A stretch of DNA of 45,793 nt from Bacteroidales bacterium (GTDB lineage: Bacteria; Bacteroidota; Bacteroidia; Bacteroidales; UBA932). The translations under genes and the position numbers were made by a program. The notes beneath the pieces were generated by a model. It saw only the letters and a program-made list of their open reading frames with translations, did not search any database and was not told where the DNA came from. The first letter of the stretch is position 1, and each line of letters opens with the position of its first letter. The stretch lies in the NCBI GenBank assembly GCA_017960545.1, contig JAGCYZ010000045.1:1-45793 (forward strand), read 5' to 3'. Positions 9,040 through 18,204 of the stretch are shown here, piece after piece.

Positions 9040-9292
9040 ATGCAACCACAAAACTTAGAAGTACGTCAAAACAATGTATATCAACGTGTTACAAGATTGT
9101 TAATATGACGTAAAAGTACCCCGTGGTAGAAATGTGGTAGAAAAACTTGCAAGAAATTGGACATTCTCGAAATATCTTCGAGAGATTTATTGTAATTCGC
9201 TAAATATTAATTGAAAATCAATACGGAAACCGGCACTTTTTCGAATTGTGCAGAACTTAGTAAATCATTGATAATCAATTGGTTATGAGCGA

Positions 9293-10714
9293 TTATTTCC
9301 CGATGCAGAAGTGCTGGAAGATGTTGGCGAGGACTTCGTCAGTGGTGAATTCGCCGGTGATGGCGCCGAGGTGGGAGAGGGCGGAGCGGAGATCCTGGGC
9401 TATGAGTTCTGTTGAGAGGGTAGTGTCAAGGGCCTTGCGGACCGCAGTGAGATCTTGGAGGGCGGCGGTGAGTTCGGAGTAGTGGCGGGCGTTGGAAACG
9501 AGGACGTAAGAGGAGGCGTCAACCCTGTCTGACTGGGTTTTTTCGAGCATTTTTTTGAGTCCAGGGACGCCTTTTCCAGTCAAAGCGTTGATTTCTATGA
9601 ATTGAGGGGTAACTTGTTGGTTTTCAAGGTGTGAAACAATTTTGCATATATCGTTAACATTTTTGTTAACCCCCATAATATCGGCTTTGTTACCCACAAA
9701 AATCAGTTTTTGGGAGGTCAAATCTACTGATGCTTTGATGGTGTCCGCATCGGCCTTGATGCGGTCGATTGGAAGGCTCAGGTCGAGTACTGCAAGGACT
9801 ATGTCGGCCTGGGAAATCTTCTTGAAAGTGCGCTCGATTCCCAGCTTCTCAATGGTCTCCGAAGCATCGCGGATTCCGGCGGTGTCTATGAAGCGGAAGA
9901 GGGTGGAGCCAATGGTCATTGTCTCTTCAACGGTGTCCCGGGTGGTGCCGGCAATGTCGGAGACTATGGCGCGGTCTTCTCCAAGAAGGGCGTTGAGCAA
10001 AGTGCTCTTGCCGGAATTGACGGCACCTGCAATGGCAACCGGCACTCCGTTCTTTATGGCGTTGCCAAGACGGAAGGTTCTTGCCAGGGAAGATATCAGA
10101 TTGCAGGCATCGTCAGTCAGACGCTTGAGTTCAGAACGGTCCGCAAACTGGACATCCTCTTCGGAAAAGTCTAATTCAAGTTCCATTAACGAAGTGATTT
10201 CCAATAACTTGGAACGCATCTTCTGAAGCTCTTCTGAATATCCGCCCCTAAGTTGGTTGACGGCTATCCTGTGAGCGGCCTTGCTGCCGGAGGCAATCAG
10301 GTCCGCTACGGCTTCGCTCTGTGCCAGATCCATCTTGCCGTTGACGAAAGCACGCTTGGTAAACTCTCCTGGTTCTGCCGCTCTTGCGCCAGCTTCAATC
10401 AGCAGAAACATAATGCGTTGCACTATGTAACTTGAAGCGTGACAAGAGATCTCTGCAGAGTCTTCTCCGGTATATGAAAGGGGAGAGCGGAATACGGTGA
10501 CAAGCACCTGGTCAAGCTCCTCTGAGCCATCATAGATGCACCCGTAGTGAACGGAGTAGCCGGGGGCGTCTATAACGGTTCCTTTCTTTAGGGTTATCAC
10601 CTTGTCGGCAATGGCAAGGGCGTCGGGGCCGGAGACCCTGACTATAGAAACTGCCCCGGTGCCTGAAGAGGTAGCCGGGGCGCATATCGTTTCATTGAAA
10701 CTGCTAATAATCAT
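9293..10714 (-). CDS. mnmE: tRNA uridine-5-carboxymethylaminomethyl(34) GTPase MnmE
   Basis: About 473 aa from ATG at 10714; an in-frame ATG at 10726 would overlap rho further. MnmE works with MnmG to modify the wobble U34 of certain tRNAs, using a folate-derived C1 unit. The N-terminal domain begins [20 protein letters not shown], typical of the folate-binding part. The G domain shows GAVNSGKST (G1), GTTRDT (G2), DTAGIRD (G3) and NKAD (G4). The protein ends in the family C-terminal motif C-I-G-K. It overlaps the end of rho by about 11 nt on the same strand, so the two are probably one transcript. Length is normal. Confidence 0.95.
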   Translation of the reverse strand: MIISSFNETICAPATSSGTGAVSIVRVSGPDALAIADKVITLKKGTVIDAPGYSVHYGCIYDGSEELDQVLVTVFRSPLSYTGEDSAEISCHASSYIVQRIMFLLIEAGARAAEPGEFTKRAFVNGKMDLAQSEAVADLIASGSKAAHRIAVNQLRGGYSEELQKMRSKLLEITSLMELELDFSEEDVQFADRSELKRLTDDACNLISSLARTFRLGNAIKNGVPVAIAGAVNSGKSTLLNALLGEDRAIVSDIAGTTRDTVEETMTIGSTLFRFIDTAGIRDASETIEKLGIERTFKKISQADIVLAVLDLSLPIDRIKADADTIKASVDLTSQKLIFVGNKADIMGVNKNVNDICKIVSHLENQQVTPQFIEINALTGKGVPGLKKMLEKTQSDRVDASSYVLVSNARHYSELTAALQDLTAVRKALDTTLSTELIAQDLRSALSHLGAITGEFTTDEVLANIFQHFCIGK

Positions 10715-12428
10715 AAGACTTTGCATCCCTCGGAGAAACCTTGCTCATATTGTCAAGCAGGTCTTCGTTGGTCTTGTACTCGTCCATAAGGTTGAGCATG
10801 AAGTTCATTGCCTCGATAGGATTCATATCGGCAAGGATCTTTCGCAGGATCCAGATCCTGTTGGCGGTTCCCTTGGGGTAGAGCAGGTCGTCGCGGCGGG
10901 TGCCGGAAAGGAGGATGTTCACGGCAGGGAAGATGCGCCTGTTGCTCAGGGCCCTGTCCATCTGGACTTCGCTGTTGCCGGTGCCGCGGAATTCCTCAAG
11001 GATGACCTCTTCCATCTTGGAGCCGGTTTCGATAAGGGCGGTGGCGATGATGGTGAGGGAGCCGCCGCCTTCTATGTTGCGCGCAGCGCCAAAGAAGCGC
11101 TTGGGCTTCTGCAGGGCGTTGGCATCGACTCCTCCGGTGAGCACCTTGCCCGATGCGGGCTGAACAGTGTTGTACGCACGTGCGAGCCTTGTGATGGAAT
11201 CGAGGAATATAACTACGTCGTGACCGCACTCAACAAGCCTGCGGGCCTTTTCAAGCACCATGTTGGCAACTTTTACGTGCCTTTCGGCCGGCTCGTCGAA
11301 AGTGGAGGCGATGACCTCTGCTTTTACGCTGCGCTCCATATCGGTAACCTCTTCCGGACGTTCGTCAATAAGGAGGACTATTTCGTAAACCTCGGGGTGG
11401 TTGTCGGCGATGGCGTTGGCCAGCGACTTGAGGAGCATGGTTTTACCGCTCTTTGGAGGGGAGAGGAGCATCATTCGCTGACCCTTGCCTATAGGGGCGA
11501 AGAGGTCCACCACGCGGCAGGAAATGTCCGAATTGTGGCCGCGGCCAAGGAGGTTGAACTTCTCATCGGGGAAAAGCGGGGTGAGGAAGTCGAAGGGAAC
11601 CCTGTCGCGGATGTATTCCGGGGTGCGTCCGTTGATGTATTTGATGCGCACCAGGGGGAAGTATTTGTCTCCCTCGCGAGGGGGGCGGATCTCGCCGGTT
11701 ACAGTGTCGCCAGATTTGAGGGCATTGCTGCGTATCTGGTTCTGGGACACGTATATGTCGTCAGGGGAGTTGAGGTAATTATAGTCTGATGAGCGAAGGA
11801 ATCCGTAGCCGTCCGGCATGATTTCAAGGACGCCGGTAGCCTCAACTGTGCCTTCGAACTCGACGGGAGCAGGCCTTTGCGGCTGGGGCTGAGGCCTTGG
11901 CTGCTGATTCTGCTGCTGGGGAGGGTTCTGGGGCTTCTGCTCGGGCGCAGGCTGCTTTGCGGCCTCGGCGGGCTGCTGCTCCTGAGCCTGGGGCGCGGCT
12001 TGCTTGCCGGCCTTCTGGGCCGGCTTGCGTCCGCGCTTCTTGGGCTCCGCCGGAGCTGCCTCCTTTGGTGCCGGAGCTGGCGCCTCCTGAGGCTCGATGG
12101 ACTCTTGTGCCGGCTGCGCCTTTACGGCCGCCTTACGGCCGCGTTTCTTGGCTTCCTTGGGCTTCTCAGGCGTGGGGGCGGAAGCGGGGGCCGCATCGGC
12201 CTTTGCAGGAGCGTTGTCCTGCGCGGCCGCTTTGGCCGCAGTCTTCCTGCCCGCGCGCTTCTTTGGCTTGGGAAGCGGCGTGGCTGCCTCGGCCCTGGCC
12301 TCGACATCCAATATTTCAAATGCTAAATTTTCTGATGAAGTTCTTTTTGTGACCTTGATGTTGAGGTCCTTAGCGATGGATTCGAGCTGTTCACGGCTCA
12401 TTTTATCCAGTTCGAATAAAGTATGCAT
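10704..12428 (-). CDS. rho: Transcription termination factor Rho with long disordered insertion
   Basis: 574 aa from ATG at 12428 ([20 protein letters not shown]), which fits the Rho N-terminal domain; the longer frame to 12473 adds an unlikely leader. Rho is a hexameric RNA-dependent ATPase that releases transcripts. Residues 1-45 are the Rho-N helical domain. Residues about 46-188 are a low-complexity insertion of A, P, K, Q and E with three basic patches of the KKRxGRK/KKRGRK type (about 56-62, 94-99 and 130-135). Residues about 189-255 are the cold-shock-like RNA-binding domain. The ATPase follows, with Walker A SPPKSGKT (323-330). E. coli Rho (419 aa) lacks the insertion, which is known in Bacteroidota. 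A TATATTTG box lies about 60 nt upstream. Confidence 0.96.
   Translation of the reverse strand: MHTLFELDKMSREQLESIAKDLNIKVTKRTSSENLAFEILDVEARAEAATPLPKPKKRAGRKTAAKAAAQDNAPAKADAAPASAPTPEKPKEAKKRGRKAAVKAQPAQESIEPQEAPAPAPKEAAPAEPKKRGRKPAQKAGKQAAPQAQEQQPAEAAKQPAPEQKPQNPPQQQNQQPRPQPQPQRPAPVEFEGTVEATGVLEIMPDGYGFLRSSDYNYLNSPDDIYVSQNQIRSNALKSGDTVTGEIRPPREGDKYFPLVRIKYINGRTPEYIRDRVPFDFLTPLFPDEKFNLLGRGHNSDISCRVVDLFAPIGKGQRMMLLSPPKSGKTMLLKSLANAIADNHPEVYEIVLLIDERPEEVTDMERSVKAEVIASTFDEPAERHVKVANMVLEKARRLVECGHDVVIFLDSITRLARAYNTVQPASGKVLTGGVDANALQKPKRFFGAARNIEGGGSLTIIATALIETGSKMEEVILEEFRGTGNSEVQMDRALSNRRIFPAVNILLSGTRRDDLLYPKGTANRIWILRKILADMNPIEAMNFMLNLMDEYKTNEDLLDNMSKVSPRDAKSYDY
11865..12293 (-). other. Segment encoding the Rho low-complexity region
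   Basis: About 143 codons, G+C-rich and repetitive, encode the A/P/K/Q-rich insertion of Rho. The strong third-position bias opens long spurious frames on the opposite strand (for example 11877-12352). Confidence 0.85.
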
Positions 12429-12489
12429 AAAAAAGTTTGGGATTCTTGCACAAGGCCGAAAAAGGCCACGCAAGTGTTTTTGACGAGCG

Positions 12490-12497
12490 CAAATATA
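12490..12497 (-). promoter_or_regulatory. -7 box of rho-mnmE promoter
   Basis: TATATTTG on the minus strand matches the Bacteroidota -7 consensus TAnnTTTG. It lies about 60 nt before the rho ATG, implying a leader of roughly 55 nt. No clear -33 TTTG was located. Confidence 0.5.
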
Positions 12498-12508
12498 GGA
12501 ATAATCTT

Positions 12509-15217
12509 TTAATTATCCCAGAAACTGCTGCTCTTTTTATACCGCAGGATGTCTGCCAGGGCCGATGCGTTTGCGGATATCCTGAAACTGTAAGACTGCC
12601 ACTGACCGGTAGGAACCCAGGAAACCGCAATGTTGAAGCAGTGCAGGTCGTATGTGAAATTGATGCTTGAGGTAGTAATCCTCCGGGCAATGAAATCGAA
12701 TCCGGAGTTGGCCGTCATTGACATTCGCGGGGTAATCTTGATGTTTCCGCTCAGGGACACGGTACCGGTGAAATTGTGTTTGGTCACCAGCTGGTCGTTC
12801 TCCTTTGCATAACCCCTGTTATAGCCAAAGGAGAAACTTGCGTTCAAGTTCCAGGGAGAGTCCGGATTCATATAATAGAGCCATCCTCCCGGGATATATT
12901 CTCCCGTAACCGGATGATAGAACACCTGCTGGTAAGCCAGCGTACTGCCGCTTCCCATAGAGTTGCCCTCCGTTCCGTCATTGCCGCCCAGCGTGCCCTT
13001 GCCCTGGAACGCATAGGAGAACGACAGGTTGGCGCTGTTCACGCGTACCGGATGCAGCCATCCTTCCTTAACAATATTGAAAGTATTGCAGCGCCTTCCG
13101 TTCTCATCCACTGCATACGGGTCCATAGAGGCATTCAGGTTTAGCGTGAGCTTCTGGAAGATAGTGGTGGTCATGCTCGCGCTTATCATATTCATCTTGA
13201 GGGAATCCGCAAGCAGGTTGACTCCCGTGTTGAAAGTCAGCTGGTCAATTATCTTGACCTTCTTGGTACCGGTTCCGGTTGTATCGGCCGCGTCGCGGAC
13301 CTTTGCCTCAATGTTGTTGCCTATGCTTATGTTCATCGTGGCGCTCTTGCCCTTACCCGGCGCCGAATTCATCTGGCCTTCGTATATATTGTACGAATAG
13401 GATTTTTCAACTCCGTTCTTGTCAACATACTCCAGCGTCCTCCATCCGTTGGCGTATGTGCCCAGCTCCGGCGACACGCTCAGCGAGACGGAAGGGGAGA
13501 TCACGTGCCTTATGGCCTGCAGCTTCCCTCCGTTGCGCCCGAAATTGAACATTCCGTACAGGCGCGTATTTGCCGATATGCTTCCCGAGTACCTCTGCGT
13601 TATTCCAAAATGCCCGAACTGCGGCCCGTCAACCCTGACGGGCGCGTCCCTGTTGGGGTCGTAATCGTCCGATTCCGGATCATAGACATAGGAACGGGCC
13701 CTGAAGAACCAGTTCATTCCATAACTTACGGAAGGGTTGATATTGATGTAATTGAACAAGGTGAACGAAGGCAGGCCGATGGTGAAATTGTGGGTCATTC
13801 CGTTCTGGAAACGGTCATAGAAGCCGGGCTCCCCAAACTCGGACGCCTTGAAACTGATCTTGTTCTGGAGGGTGGTGTTGTATCCTATGGAAATCTTCTC
13901 GTAAATGCGCTCTCTTCCAACCCTGTTCTTCTGCTTGAAAGGGTATATGGTGCTCATCGAGAATGAAATGTTAGGCAGCGTGAACGTATATGAACTGTCC
14001 CTTGAGTTCTGGCTGTGCAGTGCATTGATGGACAGGTTGAAGCGTCCGTCCCAGTTCTTAGAGTAAGAGATGGATGAGGATATCTGGTTCTGCAGCGCCT
14101 CGTCCACAGAACGGGAGTTGTACTTGCTGTTGGAAGGGCTGGAGAAGTTCACGGACGCGCTGAAGTTGGTACCCGGGCGGGCCTTTGCGTCCTGGGCGTG
14201 CGTCCACCTTACGCTGAAGTTGCTTGTCTGGAAGAAATCCGGGCTGTCCTTCTCTCCGGTCTGGTCGTGGGAGTATGTGAAAGACACGCCTCCGTTGAAC
14301 TTGTAATTGACCTTGTAACGGGAATTTACGTCAACGGACCAGGATCCCAAGGTATAGATGCTGCCGGTAAGGGACAGGTCAAAGTACTGTCCCAGGACCA
14401 GATAAATGCCGGCATCCCTCATATAGAAGCCCCTGGACTTCTCTTCTCCGAACGTAGGGGTCAGCAAGCCGGTGCTACGCTCAGGATTGGGAGGAATGAA
14501 GCCGAAAGGAATCACCAACGGCAGAGGGACGCCTCCCAGCACCATCCACGCCGGACCGAACACGGTTTTCTGGCTTGGATCGGTGATCACCTTGGCCGAC
14601 GACATCTTCATATAATAGTGCGGCTCCTCCAGGTCGCAGACCGTATAGATGCCTCCCATCATATTGATCGAGCGGTCAGGATTCATCTGGATGCGGTCTC
14701 CGCGTATCTCTCCTTCGCTGTCATTTGTCACCATATTGGTGATATATGCCTTTTGGGTATTGAAATTGTAATGTACTTCTTCCATATCGTATACGGAAGA
14801 ACCCTGGGTCATCTGCGGCCGGCCTTTCCATTCTCCGGACAGGGTGTCCAGCGTTCCCCGGGCATATACGATGCCGGTATCCATATCATATTCCATATAA
14901 TCGGAAGTGATGGACACGTTTTCATACTCGACGGTGACTCCTCCGTAATAATATATCAGTCTCCGTCCTCCTGTGAAAACCTCCACTATGGAATCTCCGG
15001 CCGATGTGAAGGCAGGGGCCTTCAGCGAACTCTTTTCCAGCAGCGCGAGCGAATCCGCGCGGGCCGTGGAATCAAGCACGGCGAGCAGGGTGGAGTCCTG
15101 GGAGGGGAGGATATCTTCCTGTTCTTCTCTGACTATTTCCTGCGCAGAGGCGGAAAAGGATGCCGCAAAGAACACGGACAGGGAGATAAAAATATATTTT
15201 AGATACTTTAAAGTCAA
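12509..15217 (-). CDS. lptD: LPS-assembly outer-membrane protein LptD (Bacteroidota type)
   Basis: 902 aa. The only start codon in reach is TTG at 15217; no in-frame ATG lies between it and the signal peptide (residues 1 to about 25, ending F-S-A-S-A-Q). LptD is the beta-barrel that inserts lipopolysaccharide into the outer leaflet. Residues about 55-220 are an OstA/LptA-like beta-jellyroll (Y-Y-Y-G-G-V-T-V, then repeated strand-turn units such as D-Y-M-E-Y-D). The rest is a large beta-barrel domain rich in alternating aromatic strands. Cysteines are few, so the E. coli disulfide scheme does not apply. It is transcribed divergently from the amidase gene 41 nt away. Confidence 0.88.
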   Translation of the reverse strand: MTLKYLKYIFISLSVFFAASFSASAQEIVREEQEDILPSQDSTLLAVLDSTARADSLALLEKSSLKAPAFTSAGDSIVEVFTGGRRLIYYYGGVTVEYENVSITSDYMEYDMDTGIVYARGTLDTLSGEWKGRPQMTQGSSVYDMEEVHYNFNTQKAYITNMVTNDSEGEIRGDRIQMNPDRSINMMGGIYTVCDLEEPHYYMKMSSAKVITDPSQKTVFGPAWMVLGGVPLPLVIPFGFIPPNPERSTGLLTPTFGEEKSRGFYMRDAGIYLVLGQYFDLSLTGSIYTLGSWSVDVNSRYKVNYKFNGGVSFTYSHDQTGEKDSPDFFQTSNFSVRWTHAQDAKARPGTNFSASVNFSSPSNSKYNSRSVDEALQNQISSSISYSKNWDGRFNLSINALHSQNSRDSSYTFTLPNISFSMSTIYPFKQKNRVGRERIYEKISIGYNTTLQNKISFKASEFGEPGFYDRFQNGMTHNFTIGLPSFTLFNYININPSVSYGMNWFFRARSYVYDPESDDYDPNRDAPVRVDGPQFGHFGITQRYSGSISANTRLYGMFNFGRNGGKLQAIRHVISPSVSLSVSPELGTYANGWRTLEYVDKNGVEKSYSYNIYEGQMNSAPGKGKSATMNISIGNNIEAKVRDAADTTGTGTKKVKIIDQLTFNTGVNLLADSLKMNMISASMTTTIFQKLTLNLNASMDPYAVDENGRRCNTFNIVKEGWLHPVRVNSANLSFSYAFQGKGTLGGNDGTEGNSMGSGSTLAYQQVFYHPVTGEYIPGGWLYYMNPDSPWNLNASFSFGYNRGYAKENDQLVTKHNFTGTVSLSGNIKITPRMSMTANSGFDFIARRITTSSINFTYDLHCFNIAVSWVPTGQWQSYSFRISANASALADILRYKKSSSFWDN

Positions 15218-15226
15218 TTTTTTGCC

Positions 15227-15234
15227 TAAATTTG
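15227..15234 (+). promoter_or_regulatory. -7 box for amidase gene
   Basis: TAAATTTG matches TAnnTTTG exactly, 24 nt before the amidase ATG at 15259. It lies inside the lptD leader, only 6 nt from the opposing -7 box at 15241-15248. Confidence 0.55.
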
Positions 15235-15240
15235 CGAATA

Positions 15241-15248
15241 CAAAATTA
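15241..15248 (-). promoter_or_regulatory. -7 box for lptD
   Basis: The minus strand reads TAATTTTG, an exact TAnnTTTG match, 23 nt upstream of the TTG start of lptD at 15217. The two divergent promoters overlap face to face, so polymerase binding at one should occlude the other. Confidence 0.5.
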
Positions 15249-15258
15249 ATACATTTTT

Positions 15259-16449
15259 ATGAATTTGAGACGCGCCGTTTTACTTCTTGCAACATTGGCC
15301 ATCTTGGGAGCGGCACACGCCCAGAATGCAACAGACCTCAGGCTCAACACCATTGTCATAGATCCGGGCCACGGAGGCAAGGATCCGGGATGCGTAAGCC
15401 AGGATAAACGCACGCAGGAAAAGGACCTCACGCTTGCCATTTCCCAGAAACTGGCTCAGAAAATCAGGAAGAAGTATCCTGAGATGAAGGTCCTTCTCAC
15501 AAGGGAGAAAGACGTCTTCGTCGCCCTGAGGGACCGCGCCCAATTCGCCACCAAGAACAATGCCAATCTGTTCATATCAATACATATAAACGCTGCCACA
15601 AACCGCACTGCAAACGGATTTGCAGCGTATATCCTGGGACAGTCCACCAACAAGAATACAGACACCTACGCCTTCAATATGGATGTGGTCACCAGGGAGA
15701 ATTCCGTTATCTACCTTGAAGACGACACCACCGTCTATGGAGACCTCAACGACAACTCTCCCGAGGCCCAGATAATGTCCCAGTTCCTGTATAACGCCTT
15801 CAGGGAGCAGTCCCTCGGCTTTGCCGAAACCGTAAACAACCGAATGAAGGCTCCGTTCAAGCACAGCTACGGAGTGCAGCAGGCAAATTTCCAGGTCCTC
15901 CGCGAGGCCTCTATGCCCGCCGTCCTCCTGGAATTGGGCTTCATCTCCAATTCATCCGACCTTACCCTCCTGCGGTCCGACAAGAGCCTCGACCAGATGG
16001 CCGATAACGTTTACCAGGCATTCATCGATTACAAGACCGCCTATGACGCAAGCGTCACCATAACTCCGGCGCCAGCCCCAAAGGCAGAGCCAGCTCCACA
16101 GCCACAGGCCCAGCCTCAACCACAACCTCAACCTCAGCCACAGACCCAGCCACAGCAGGACGGTCCAACCTTCACACCTCCCGCAACTCCTCAGTCCGCT
16201 CCTCAGCAGCAGGTTTCACAGGAGCTTTACGGGGTCCAGGTGCTGGCCTCCTCCCGTCTTATGAAAGACAACGACCCATACTTCCTGGGATACGAGGTGA
16301 AAAGGATCCAGGCGGGAAATCTTTATAAGTATATAATTGGAGTTTCCGACGATCTTGGGGAGGCTAAAAAAATGTACAGTATAATCAGACAGAAATACAA
16401 GGACTCTTTTCTGGTAGTCATCAAGGATGGCTCCGCAAACAGACTCTAG
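15259..16449 (+). CDS. N-acetylmuramoyl-L-alanine amidase with SPOR-like C-terminus
   Basis: 396 aa with a signal peptide (residues 1-21, ending A-H-A-Q), so periplasmic. The Amidase_3 domain (about 30-260) cleaves the amide between MurNAc and L-Ala in peptidoglycan. Visible zinc ligands and catalytic residues are IDPGHGGKD (H38), E54, SIHINAA (H109), K-H202 and L-L-E225-L-G-F. Residues about 270-320 are a P/Q/A-rich linker with tandem Q-P dipeptides (DNA about 16095-16160). Residues about 322-396 (YGVQVLASSR, then YKYIIGVSDDLGEAKK) resemble a SPOR domain, which binds denuded septal glycan. This suggests a cell-separation amidase of the AmiA/B/C family. Divergent from lptD. Confidence 0.93.
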   Translation: MNLRRAVLLLATLAILGAAHAQNATDLRLNTIVIDPGHGGKDPGCVSQDKRTQEKDLTLAISQKLAQKIRKKYPEMKVLLTREKDVFVALRDRAQFATKNNANLFISIHINAATNRTANGFAAYILGQSTNKNTDTYAFNMDVVTRENSVIYLEDDTTVYGDLNDNSPEAQIMSQFLYNAFREQSLGFAETVNNRMKAPFKHSYGVQQANFQVLREASMPAVLLELGFISNSSDLTLLRSDKSLDQMADNVYQAFIDYKTAYDASVTITPAPAPKAEPAPQPQAQPQPQPQPQPQTQPQQDGPTFTPPATPQSAPQQQVSQELYGVQVLASSRLMKDNDPYFLGYEVKRIQAGNLYKYIIGVSDDLGEAKKMYSIIRQKYKDSFLVVIKDGSANRL

Positions 16450-16745
16450 AATACACTCAGACAAGCGGTTACGGAGGTTTGTCTAATTTAGAATCATTCC
16501 ATATTGCAAGCATTGTTCCAGTGCCATAAATCCTAATCCTCATTTTGTAACTGCTTGATTTTAAGATAGCTGGAAAACAAACGTTTTTGCCTTTCCGTAT
16601 CTTTTATTTACGAAGAAAAAAAATTCTATACAATAGAAAAAAGTATTTTTTATTAGATTTTTTTCATCCATTTTTGCACTTGGAAACGGGGACGATAAAA
16701 TCCCTGTTTTTATGTCAATATAAGAAAGCAGTTTAATATTCACTA
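16450..16745. other. A+T-rich leader upstream of dnaA
   Basis: About 300 nt without a gene. Apart from the small hairpin at its start, it is strongly A+T-rich with A and T runs between about 16610 and 16680. I found no TTATCCACA-type DnaA boxes and no exact TAnnTTTG box, so neither an origin nor a dnaA promoter can be assigned from sequence alone. Confidence 0.5.
16459..16484 (+). terminator. Weak hairpin after amidase gene
   Basis: AGACAA (16459-16464) and TTGTCT (16479-16484) lie 10 nt after the stop, with a 14-nt loop. It is short and lacks a T-run, so it is only a tentative terminator. Confidence 0.25.
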
Positions 16746-18182
16746 ATGCTAAACCAGGGCAACATATCCAGACACGCAGATGTATGGAACAACTGTCTGA
16801 GGGTTATCGAAAACATCATCGATCCTCAGAAGTTCGAGACCTGGTTCAAGCCCATCGTTCCAGTAGATTTCAAAGACAACACCCTCCTTGTGGAGGTGCC
16901 TTCTGATTTCTTCCGTGAATATATAGAGGAAGCGTTCCTTGACGTTCTCAAGTCAACCCTCAAGAGGGTTATCGGCGCTGACGCCCGGCTGTTGTACCAG
17001 GTCCGTCCCGTTGCATCCGGCCAGGCTATGGTCCTGCCGGCCTCTGAGGTGAACGCCCCAATGAACAAGGCTGTTTCCATTGACACCTACCATCCGTCCG
17101 AGAATCCCGGTCCCTTCGTGTTCCCGGGACTCAAGAAGCTGGTCATCAACCCGCGTCTCAATCCCGTCTTCAACTTCAGCAACCTCATAGAGGGGGAGTG
17201 CAACAAGATGGGCATCACCGCCGGTATCAGCATCTCGGACAGACCGGGGAAAACCCCTTTCAACCCTCTGTTCATATTCGGTGGTCCGGGTCTGGGCAAA
17301 ACCCATCTGGCCCAGGCAATAGGTATCGAAGTGACCCGCAAGTGTCCGGAACTGGTGGTTCTCTACCTTACCGGCAGCGAGTTCAAGACCCAGTATATGA
17401 ACGCCACCAGCGTCCATAACAAGCTTGCAGACTTCCTGGCCTTCTATATGCGCATAGACGTGCTCATAGTAGATGACATCCAGGACCTTTCAAGCACAGG
17501 CGCGCAGCACGCGTTCTTCAATATCTTCAACCACCTGCACCAGAACGGCAAACAGCTCATCTTCACGTCTGACCGTGCCCCGGTGGACCTCCAGAATTTT
17601 GAGCAGAGGCTTCTTTCCCGGTTCAAATGGGGACTTTCCGTACAGCTCACACAGCCGGACTACTCCACAAGGCTCTCAATGCTCAGGGCTAGATGCCTGC
17701 GCGAGGGCGTCAGCATCCCTGACAACGTGCTGGAGTTCCTGGCATCCAAGATCAAGTCCAATTTCAGGGAGCTGGAAGGCGTACTCATCTCGCTTATCGC
17801 CCACGCAACCCTTGCGCACAGGGAAATCTCCCTGGACCTTGCAGAGCAGGTTACGGGCAGTCTTGTGACCGAACAACAGAGCAACATCTCAATAGATACA
17901 GTGCAGGATACCGTCTGCGAATATTTCAATATCACCCACGAGCAAATGATCTCCCCCTGCCGCAAGCGCCAGATAGTTCAGGCCCGTCAGATTGCAATGT
18001 ACCTCAGCCGCACCCTCATCCCCAACTGCTCCCTTTCCACCATCGGAGCGGAGATAGGAGGCAAGGACCACGCTACGGTTCTTCACGCCTGCACCACGGT
18101 CACGGACCTTATGTCAACTGACAGGACTTTCAGGCAGTACGTCAGCGACATCCAGAAGATGCTGGTCCCTGTTGACAGATAG
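16746..18182 (+). CDS. dnaA: Chromosomal replication initiator DnaA
   Basis: 478 aa, the usual length. DnaA binds origin boxes and melts the origin in its ATP form. Domain I (about 1-90) includes the typical N-terminal W-x-x-C-L and F-x-x-W-F-K-P pattern. The AAA+ domain shows Walker A GGPGLGKT (179-186) and Walker B VLIVDDIQDL (239-248). Domain IV carries the DNA-binding signature GGKDHATVLHAC (438-449). dnaN does not follow, so the classical dnaA-dnaN pair is absent here. The next gene, pepD, starts 22 nt downstream and may be co-transcribed. Confidence 0.97.
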   Translation: MLNQGNISRHADVWNNCLRVIENIIDPQKFETWFKPIVPVDFKDNTLLVEVPSDFFREYIEEAFLDVLKSTLKRVIGADARLLYQVRPVASGQAMVLPASEVNAPMNKAVSIDTYHPSENPGPFVFPGLKKLVINPRLNPVFNFSNLIEGECNKMGITAGISISDRPGKTPFNPLFIFGGPGLGKTHLAQAIGIEVTRKCPELVVLYLTGSEFKTQYMNATSVHNKLADFLAFYMRIDVLIVDDIQDLSSTGAQHAFFNIFNHLHQNGKQLIFTSDRAPVDLQNFEQRLLSRFKWGLSVQLTQPDYSTRLSMLRARCLREGVSIPDNVLEFLASKIKSNFRELEGVLISLIAHATLAHREISLDLAEQVTGSLVTEQQSNISIDTVQDTVCEYFNITHEQMISPCRKRQIVQARQIAMYLSRTLIPNCSLSTIGAEIGGKDHATVLHACTTVTDLMSTDRTFRQYVSDIQKMLVPVDR

Positions 18183-18204
18183 ACTACACATAACTGATAT
18201 ATTA

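Larger units (their letters stand above)
8772..9292. other. Gene-free boundary between defence block and housekeeping genes
   Basis: About 520 nt lie between the convergent STAND and mnmE genes, with no plausible ORF. They contain a G+C-rich dispersed repeat with a hairpin (8826-8854), a 10-bp inverted repeat (9015-9039), two copies of GTGGTAGAAA at an 11-nt period (9123-9143), a 7-bp inverted repeat (9165-9183) and two near-palindromes of the form ATTGAnAATCAAT (9210-9222 and 9267-9279). Base composition changes sharply across the stretch. It is a candidate integration boundary, but no integrase or tRNA target is visible. Confidence 0.5.

Noticed and set aside
10602-11789. 395-codon + strand frame opposite rho
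   Set aside because: Antisense shadow of a G+C-biased conserved gene; the rho frame has complete motifs.
14198-15202. 334-codon + strand frame opposite lptD
   Set aside because: Low-complexity antisense shadow; the lptD frame has signal peptide and barrel strands.
16095-16160. Possible CRISPR-like or tandem repeat
   Set aside because: It is the Q-P codon run of the amidase linker; there are no spacers.
16450-16745. Replication origin next to dnaA
   Set aside because: No cluster of DnaA boxes (TTATCCACA-like) could be found; A+T richness alone is not enough.
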